Assembly (NCBI GenBank): GCA_021325195.1
Contig: JAJPHQ010000037.1
Coordinates: 62,001-126,000, forward strand
DNA: 64,000 bases
Source: Gammaproteobacteria bacterium
Lineage (GTDB): Bacteria > Pseudomonadota > Gammaproteobacteria > Xanthomonadales > Rhodanobacteraceae
Reading direction: 5' to 3'
Below the pieces are notes generated by a model. That model had not been told where the DNA came from. It saw only the letters and a program-made list of their open reading frames with translations, and did no database searches. Below, one piece after another: positions 59,832 to 64,000 of this stretch. Within the stretch, counting starts at the first letter, position 1, and every line of letters begins with the position of its first letter. A program made the position numbers and the translations under genes.

Positions 59832-60184
59832 GTGACCTCGGATCGCTCTTTCTTCGTCTTTCCGGGGCCACCCGCGTTGTTGGCGGGCGGAACCCGGAAT
59901 CCAGCTTTCTGCGTTTGCAAAGGGAAGCTCTGAATAAATCCATCCAGGATTTGCCAGAGCACGCCGAATTCGGTACACGCCCGAATTCGGCTTCGCAAAT
60001 CAATCACGTGCAAAAAATGCGTGCTTGATTTGCGGGCGGCACATCCATGTGCCGCATGGAAACTCTGATAAATCAGAGTTTCCAAAGCACTGCAAGAGCC
60101 GGATTCCGGGTTCGGCCTGCGATAAAGCCGCAGACCGCCTCGGAATGACGAGTAAAACCACGTATTCCATAACCGGAGAGGACC
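59832..60184. other. 353-bp intergenic region filled by hairpins
   Basis: No gene. Nearly the whole region from 59890 to 60113 is made up of back-to-back inverted repeats, described separately. The ribosome site GAGAGGAC for the next gene is at 60176-60183. Confidence 0.6.
59890..60113. repeat. chain of five hairpins enclosed by a 13-bp inverted repeat
   Basis: The outer arms GAACCCGGAATCC (59890-59902) and GGATTCCGGGTTC (60101-60113) are perfect complements. Inside are five consecutive hairpins: 59927-59960 (GCTCTG/CAGAGC with AATCC/GGATT), 59963-59991 (GCCGAATTCGG/CCGAATTCGGC), 59995-60033 (GCAAATCAA/TTGATTTGC plus inner pairs), 60036-60055 (GCGGCACAT/ATGTGCCGC) and 60058-60083 (GGAAACTCTGAT/ATCAGAGTTTCC). 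Spacers are 2-3 bases. It may be a non-coding mobile element, a structured RNA or both. Confidence 0.85.
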
Positions 60185-60541
60185 ATGGCCTACATGCTGT
60201 TTGTCGCCGAACCGCGCGGCCAGCGCGCGGAACGCACCGACGAAGAAGGGCGCGCACTGTACGCGCGGATGGAGCGCTATGCCGATGAACTGAAAGCACG
60301 CGGCGTGCTGCGCGCCTACTCATCATTGCGGAATGATTCCGAAGGACAACGCCTGCAAATCCGCGACGGCAAACGGTCCTTGCGCGACGGCCCCTTCGCC
60401 GAAGCGCGCGAGATGATCGGCGGATTCTTCCTGGTCGATTGCGCGACGCGCGAGGAAGCCATCGAACTCGCCGCGCTTTGCCCGGCAGCCGAGTGGGCCA
60501 CCATGGAAGTGCGCGAAACCGGCCCGTGCTATCTGGGCTGA
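60185..60541 (+). CDS. YCII/DGPF-domain protein
   Basis: A 118-residue YCII-like protein with RSLRDGPFAEAREMIGGFFL as the DGPF motif. It is the second such protein near the ECF42 sigma factor and may be under its control, although 353 bp of hairpin repeats separate them. It stops 18 bp before a candidate attC site. Confidence 0.9.
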   Translation: MAYMLFVAEPRGQRAERTDEEGRALYARMERYADELKARGVLRAYSSLRNDSEGQRLQIRDGKRSLRDGPFAEAREMIGGFFLVDCATREEAIELAALCPAAEWATMEVRETGPCYLG

Positions 60542-60559
60542 CACGCGCCTAGTTTTTCG

Positions 60560-60617
60560 CGACAACGCCTGAATTTGGTGGCGCGCGCAGCGCATCCGCT
60601 GGAATGAGTTGTTGGAC
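60560..60617 (-). other. attC site 1 (degenerate at one end)
   Basis: On the minus strand it runs from GTCCAAC (RYYYAAC core) to GTTGTCG (GTTRRRY with one mismatch), with AAATTCAGGC before the latter, as in the other two sites. It is 58 bp and follows the stop of the lipoprotein gene by 16 bp, the normal place for an attC in a cassette. Confidence 0.65.
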
Positions 60618-60633
60618 GGCAGCTTGCCACGCC

Positions 60634-61911
60634 TCAGTCGCGTTGCAGCCGACCCAGCCGCTCTCCCATCAGCAGATGCGGGCCTTCCTGATGCGGTTCG
60701 CGCCACGGCAACTCTGGCGTGAATCCGTGACCAGCCTGGAACAGAAGCACGACATCCGAACCGCCAAACAGAAAGTTGCCCAGCATGTCGCCTTTTTGGA
60801 CGCGTACGCCCTCCTTGACGTTGGGCTCGATGTTCACGGAGCTTACCGGCGACATGCCGATCGGGATGATGGCGACCAATCCATGTTCCTCCGTTTCCAG
60901 AATCACGGTGGCGCGCGTTTCCAACGCCTGATAACCAACCGAAGAAGGGTCGAACTTGTATCTTCCGTCGGCGGCATCCCAGCTCACCCGGCCGCCGGCC
61001 AGCTCCTGGCCCGGGATGAGCGTCACTTCCCTCACCACGCCGCCGAGCGGAAAGTGATAGCGGTGGTAGTCGTAGACGTCCAGAAACAAGTGGGTGAACG
61101 TGCCTCCTGCAAATGCCGATTTGTACGGGCTGTGCTCACCCACGAGTTGCTCCACCGAGGTGACGGTTCCCGTCTTTACCGGAATGCCCGACTTTTCGAC
61201 TACGCGCGAATGGCTGTCGATCGCCCATACGCCTTGGGGCGCTCCGTCAACAGGGGATACGACGAGGGACTCGTCGTCCGGCGCGGCGATTGGCCGCTGC
61301 TGTGCCGATTTCAGGCGTCGCGAGAAGAATTGATTGAACGTCGTCCACCGCGATGGGTCTTCATACCATCCCCGACTCAGTCCGAAACCTTCGTCGGCCT
61401 GCGCCATGCGCAGATACTCGCCGTTCCACGACTCGGGCGTGTCGAGAAATCTCCCCCATGATCGGACGAACGCCTTCAGCCAGGAGTTGTACGGCTCGAC
61501 GTACTGCAGGGAGTTGTTGAGGTAGCCTCTCCCCTCAAGCTCGCCGAGCGGTTGATCGCACACAAAGTAGAGGTAGGCCAGGGACTGGTCGATGCGCTGA
61601 TACAGCGTCGCGTCGGGTTTCACGGCGATCAGGCTCGCCGGCATGGCATGCTCGACCCATGCAACAAAATCGAAGTACTGCTCGAGCGTCTGCACCGGAT
61701 TGGTGTTCGGGTCGGGATTTGTCAGTTTCGCCTGCTCGATCGAGGCAATGAGGAGCCGTTTGACTTCCGGATTGGCGGCCACGAGACGCTTCAATTCGAG
61801 TGCTGCCGGACCTTGGGGGATCGACGGTGCCTGCCTTGCAGCACAGCCCGTACACAGCAGAAGCGCGAGCACGAACAACATCCAACGCAAGTTACGTGGG
61901 CAGGTCTTCAT
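60634..61911 (-). CDS. phosphatidylserine decarboxylase-like lipoprotein
   Basis: A 425-residue protein. A signal peptide with a lipobox-like LLLCTGC (Cys23, with Cys rather than Leu at -3) precedes an N-terminal helical region and a PS-decarboxylase domain: FNQFFSRRLKSAQQRPI, VVSPVDGAPQG, DYHRYHFPLGG and FLFGGSDVVLLF. Autocatalytic Ser in the GS pair is kept, but the usual LGST is GGSD. So it is a periplasm-facing relative, possibly acting on phosphatidylserine or another amino acid-derived substrate. It is flanked by attC sites and has an A/C-richer codon use than neighbours. Start ATG at 61911 with CAGGAG upstream. Confidence 0.82.
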   Translation of the reverse strand: MKTCPRNLRWMLFVLALLLCTGCAARQAPSIPQGPAALELKRLVAANPEVKRLLIASIEQAKLTNPDPNTNPVQTLEQYFDFVAWVEHAMPASLIAVKPDATLYQRIDQSLAYLYFVCDQPLGELEGRGYLNNSLQYVEPYNSWLKAFVRSWGRFLDTPESWNGEYLRMAQADEGFGLSRGWYEDPSRWTTFNQFFSRRLKSAQQRPIAAPDDESLVVSPVDGAPQGVWAIDSHSRVVEKSGIPVKTGTVTSVEQLVGEHSPYKSAFAGGTFTHLFLDVYDYHRYHFPLGGVVREVTLIPGQELAGGRVSWDAADGRYKFDPSSVGYQALETRATVILETEEHGLVAIIPIGMSPVSSVNIEPNVKEGVRVQKGDMLGNFLFGGSDVVLLFQAGHGFTPELPWREPHQEGPHLLMGERLGRLQRD

Positions 61912-61984
61912 CGTCAGTCTCCTGTGCGTCCAGCTGGCTGAGTGCGAGGAACGAGTATCGGTTCACGCCGGCATCAAACCGGCC

Positions 61985-62053
61985 GCCCAACGCCTGATCT
62001 CAGCCGACCGAAACCGCGTAGCGGTTTCGGTCGGCTGCAGCGAACTGTTGGAC
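61985..62053 (-). other. attC site 2 (complete integron recombination site)
   Basis: On the minus strand it begins GTCCAAC (perfect RYYYAAC) and ends GTTGGGC (perfect GTTRRRY), 69 bp in all. Between them is a perfect 17-bp stem (62001-62017 with 62021-62037, loop 3 nt) containing AGCCGACC/GGTCGGCT, and CAGTTCGCTG and TCAGGC next to the ends. It lies between the VOC gene stop and the lipoprotein gene. Confidence 0.9.
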
Positions 62054-62064
62054 GGCAGACCCAC

Positions 62065-62451
62065 CTACGAACCCTGCTTGTACGTACTAACCCACCAAGT
62101 ATTTCCAGCAGAATCTCGGAAACCAGCTTGCCGTTCTTGGTATGATTTCTCGGATGGCTCGGAGATGGACGTCGCACCAAGCTGAATTGCTTTGGTGTAC
62201 GCCGCGTCGACGTCGGGAACATATGCGTATATGGAATCCGTCCAGCCTTCGACATGCGACGGAAGATCACCCGCCTCAATGACGAGCACAGAGTCACCAA
62301 CCTGAAGCTCTGCTTGACACCTTTCCGGCCCGAAGTCGTGGCGTTCCAACTGCTTGGCATCGAATACGGAAACGACGAATTCCAACAGGGATAACGGTCC
62401 GTGAATATACGGCCTGACGGCGCCGAAGCCATGTCGGATATGTTCGGTCAT
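62065..62451 (-). CDS. VOC (glyoxalase/PhnB-like) family protein in a cassette
   Basis: A 128-residue single VOC-fold protein: RHGFGAVRPYIHGPLSLLEF at the start, LQVGDSVLVIEAGDLPS, DVDAAYTKAIQLGATSISEP and the end FRDSAGNTWWVSTYK. This is the PhnB-like group. AAGGAG lies upstream of the ATG at 62451, 20 bp from attC 3. Its stop is 12 bp from attC 2. Both ends and size fit an integron gene cassette. Confidence 0.88.
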   Translation of the reverse strand: MTEHIRHGFGAVRPYIHGPLSLLEFVVSVFDAKQLERHDFGPERCQAELQVGDSVLVIEAGDLPSHVEGWTDSIYAYVPDVDAAYTKAIQLGATSISEPSEKSYQERQAGFRDSAGNTWWVSTYKQGS

Positions 62452-62472
62452 AACGAGTGATCTCCTTTTGCC

Positions 62473-62516
62473 GTCCAACGCCTGAATTTAGCGACGCCGG
62501 CGCCGCAACGTTTGTA
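62473..62516 (-). other. attC site 3 (partial)
   Basis: On the minus strand the 3' end is AAATTCAGGC-GTTGGAC (perfect GTTRRRY) after a GCGGCGCC/GGCGTCGC stem. The 5' core is degenerate (TACAAAC). It marks the start of the VOC cassette. Confidence 0.6.
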
Positions 62517-62712
62517 AGAACCCTTGCGACGCCCGTGCCGTCGAATCCTGCCGTCCAATCCGGCTGCCTTTCCCCGTTCGACGCGCAGCGTCCACGCGAT
62601 CTTCGCACCGCGCGGTTGTGGTCGCAAGCGAGCGAGGACGGCGGCATCAAGTAGCGAAGGGTGTGCTGCATGGGAGCCGGCATCTTTCCGATGCTGCATT
62701 TCGCAAGAGCGA

Positions 62713-62767
62713 ACCCTCACCCTAGCGCTACGCGCTCGGCCTACGGCCGCCTCTCCCGGTGGGAGAG
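62713..62767. repeat. CTCTCCC-type intergenic repeat
   Basis: CCCTCACCC followed by a hairpin CCTCTCCC-ggt-GGGAGAGG (62749-62767). It is like the copies at 42079-42115 and 63248-63297. It follows the barstar gene stop. Confidence 0.6.
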
Positions 62768-62778
62768 GGGTGATCGTG

Positions 62779-63213
62779 TCATGCGTTGCTTCGATCGGAA
62801 AACGCGTCGTCCGGAAGTGCGATGAACGCGAAGCAGGGCATGCCGCGCTCCATCCAGTGCGCGCAGGCGTCATCGAGGATGTCGCACAGCGTATCGAAGT
62901 CGTTTTCCGAAGCATCGCGCAGCTCGCCGGCGTGATCGAACAGCCACGCGTAACCGCCCGCGTGCGGCAGCCATTCGAGGTCGCCCAGACAATCGGCCAG
63001 CGCGTCCCAGTTGCGTCCGAAGGTGGCGGGGAATTGCAGCGCCGCCGCGATGCGCTGCAGCAGGTCGTTCTTGTCGCGGCAACCCGCAAGGCTGATGCGC
63101 CGGACCAGGTGGCCCTCCTCGTGGGCAGCGGCGTCGAGCGTGTCCAGGTCGGATTCGCCGACGAGGTAAGCGGCGTTTTGAGAAGCGTCGGTGAGGTCGA
63201 TGGTCTGGGTCAC
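62779..63213 (-). CDS. barstar family ribonuclease inhibitor
   Basis: A 144-residue acidic protein. The barstar core is seen: FPATFGRNWDALADCLGDLE and WLFDHAGELRDASENDFDTL, preceded by SLAGCRDKNDLLQRIAAAL. It should inhibit the barnase-like enzyme encoded 130 bp upstream. This pair order (enzyme then inhibitor) is typical. Confidence 0.9.
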   Translation of the reverse strand: MTQTIDLTDASQNAAYLVGESDLDTLDAAAHEEGHLVRRISLAGCRDKNDLLQRIAAALQFPATFGRNWDALADCLGDLEWLPHAGGYAWLFDHAGELRDASENDFDTLCDILDDACAHWMERGMPCFAFIALPDDAFSDRSNA

Positions 63214-63258
63214 AATGCGGACCCTGCGCAGGGCGATGTGTTTTCCCCCTCACCCCAA

Positions 63259-63297
63259 CCCTCTCCCCCAAGCGATGAAGCTGCTTGGGGGAGAGGG
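63259..63297. repeat. CTCTCCC-type repeat with 15-bp perfect stem
   Basis: CCCTCTCCCCCAAGC-gatgaagct-GCTTGGGGGAGAGGG between barnase and barstar. Preceded by CCCTCACCCCAA, the conserved flank of the repeat type. It could act as a transcription attenuator between the two genes. Confidence 0.7.
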
Positions 63298-63343
63298 AGA
63301 CAACCGCGCAGCGCGCAGAGAGTTTTTTGCGGCGAGTGGCGCA

Positions 63344-63814
63344 TCATCGTGGCACCGTGAACCTGCGGAACGTGCGGTAGTGGTCGCCGGTGTAGTAATA
63401 CACGACCGGCGGATTGCCGCCGGTGATGATCCGGCGCGCCCCCCGATAGCCCAGCCCCGCCGTTTCCACGGTGTATTCGTGGTAGTAGCCGCGCGGTTCC
63501 TCCGGCAGCCGGTGTTCGTAGTTGCCGAACACCTCGCCATCCTGCGGATGCGGGAAGGGGCCGCCGCTTTCGATCAATGCCAGCGTGGTGCGGGCCTCGG
63601 GCGGCAGGAACGCGGGAAGTTGCCGTGCCGCTTCGCCGGATGGCGGCGATGCAGACGGATTGGCATTGGCGGAAGCCGGTGCCTGCGCCGGCGTGACGAT
63701 CGGCGGCGGTGCCGCGACGGGTGGCATGAGCGGTGCGCGGCGTTGCACGTACAGATAGCCGATCACCACGATCAGCACGGCGAGCGGCAGCAGCGTTTTC
63801 CAGGTGCGTTGCAT
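63344..63814 (-). CDS. barnase-like ribonuclease (N1/T1 family)
   Basis: A 156-residue protein with an N-terminal membrane anchor/signal (LLPLAVLIVVIGYLYV), an Ala/Pro linker and a guanyl-specific RNase domain: ALIESGGPFPHPQDGEVFGN, YYHEYTVETAGLGYRGARRI and YTGDHYRTFRRF. The catalytic Glu (YTVET), Arg (GARRI) and His (GDHYRTF) are present. It is likely periplasmic or exported. The ATG at 63814 overlaps the upstream stop by one base (TGATG). Confidence 0.92.
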   Translation of the reverse strand: MQRTWKTLLPLAVLIVVIGYLYVQRRAPLMPPVAAPPPIVTPAQAPASANANPSASPPSGEAARQLPAFLPPEARTTLALIESGGPFPHPQDGEVFGNYEHRLPEEPRGYYHEYTVETAGLGYRGARRIITGGNPPVVYYYTGDHYRTFRRFTVPR

Positions 63815-64000
63815 CACTCTGCTCCGTCGGTCGCCAGCATTCCGGCGATCGCGTCCAGATCCGACTGCGGCGAGGGTGGAAGGTCGTGGCCGAAAGCGTC
63901 GGCCGGACGAGCGTAGCGGTTCAGCAGCAGCGAGAACACCAGCCGTTCGCCCGCCGCATCGGTGACGAAACCCGACAGCGCGTAGGCGTGCGTCAGCGTG
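63814..64000 (-). CDS. C-terminus of DacB/PBP4-like D-Ala-D-Ala carboxypeptidase (partial)
   Basis: The last 61 codons, cut by the window edge. The visible part includes YALSGFVTDAAGERLVFSLL and LNRYARPADAFGH, the pattern of the C-terminal strand of class C penicillin-binding proteins (PBP4), then a short tail and TGA at 63814-63816, which overlaps the barnase start. The catalytic motifs are outside the window. Confidence 0.65.
   Translation of the reverse strand, partial: TLTHAYALSGFVTDAAGERLVFSLLLNRYARPADAFGHDLPPSPQSDLDAIAGMLATDGAE

Noticed and set aside
62448-63089. 213-codon frame on the minus strand, with an ORF-like tract near 62530-62700
   Set aside because: It overlaps barstar, a CTCTCCC repeat and attC 3. 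The central stretch has no recognisable domain or ribosome site and may just be repeat-derived.
1-64000. CRISPR arrays, tRNA/rRNA genes, prophage or IS elements
   Set aside because: No regularly spaced repeats, no cloverleaf-like or rRNA sequence and no transposase or integrase frame were found on reading both strands.

Overview
This is a high-GC chromosomal segment from a gammaproteobacterium. The gene content (RlmKL, RlmJ, Mfd, ParC, TraB/GumN, Bpt-type aminoacyl transferase, CopAB, quinol NO reductase) and the attC-type cassette ends suggest Xanthomonadales, most likely the Rhodanobacter/Dyella group. That placement is inferred from style and content; no rRNA is present. No tRNA, rRNA, CRISPR array, insertion sequence or integrase gene was seen.

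Layout. 0-8.2 kb: a PadR regulator divergent from a small membrane protein, a penicillin-acylase family enzyme, parC, a Txe/YoeB-type toxin-antitoxin pair with a perfect operator, and a TraB/GumN protein. 8.2-12.7 kb: a leftward run in which a fluoride riboswitch precedes crcB/fluC, DUF190, an MFS carrier and a cyclopropane fatty-acid synthase with 1-4 nt overlaps; a HExxH protein gene upstream reads straight through the riboswitch. 12.8-21.4 kb: a DesK-like two-component system, an SRPBCC protein, a GldA/F/G-like ABC module, DUF423 and an AlkA-like glycosylase. 21.5-26.3 kb: a locally AT-richer double-glycine bacteriocin (microcin-type) locus with HlyD-like adaptor, C39 peptidase/ABC exporter, a 70-aa precursor and two small membrane proteins that are immunity candidates.

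26.4-45.2 kb: housekeeping and envelope genes, including VanY-like peptidase, SPFH/RHH/DUF4177 cluster, cytochrome b561, Bpt, TesB, amidase, RlmKL, PmtA-like methyltransferase, Mfd, Slp and RlmJ. 45.3-48.9 kb: copper resistance copAB and a lipoprotein MsrA. 49.2-53.8 kb: a heme-oxygenase-like protein, a GGDEF-EAL protein and a secreted lipase. 53.9-58 kb: a nitric-oxide locus in which quinol NO reductase is intact, but its CRP/FNR-type regulator has lost its sensor domain and frame and nnrS carries an in-frame TGA. 58-60.5 kb: an ECF42-type sigma factor with two DGPF/YCII proteins, separated by an unusual chain of back-to-back hairpins. 60.5-62.5 kb: a small integron-type cassette cluster (attC sites without an integrase) holding a phosphatidylserine-decarboxylase-like lipoprotein and a VOC protein. 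62.7-64 kb: barstar, barnase and the 3' end of a DacB/PBP4-like gene.

The most noteworthy items are the bacteriocin locus, the orphan attC cassettes, the fluoride switch with three copies of one helix strand, the decayed NO-response genes, and repeats inserted in frame into mfd and copA.
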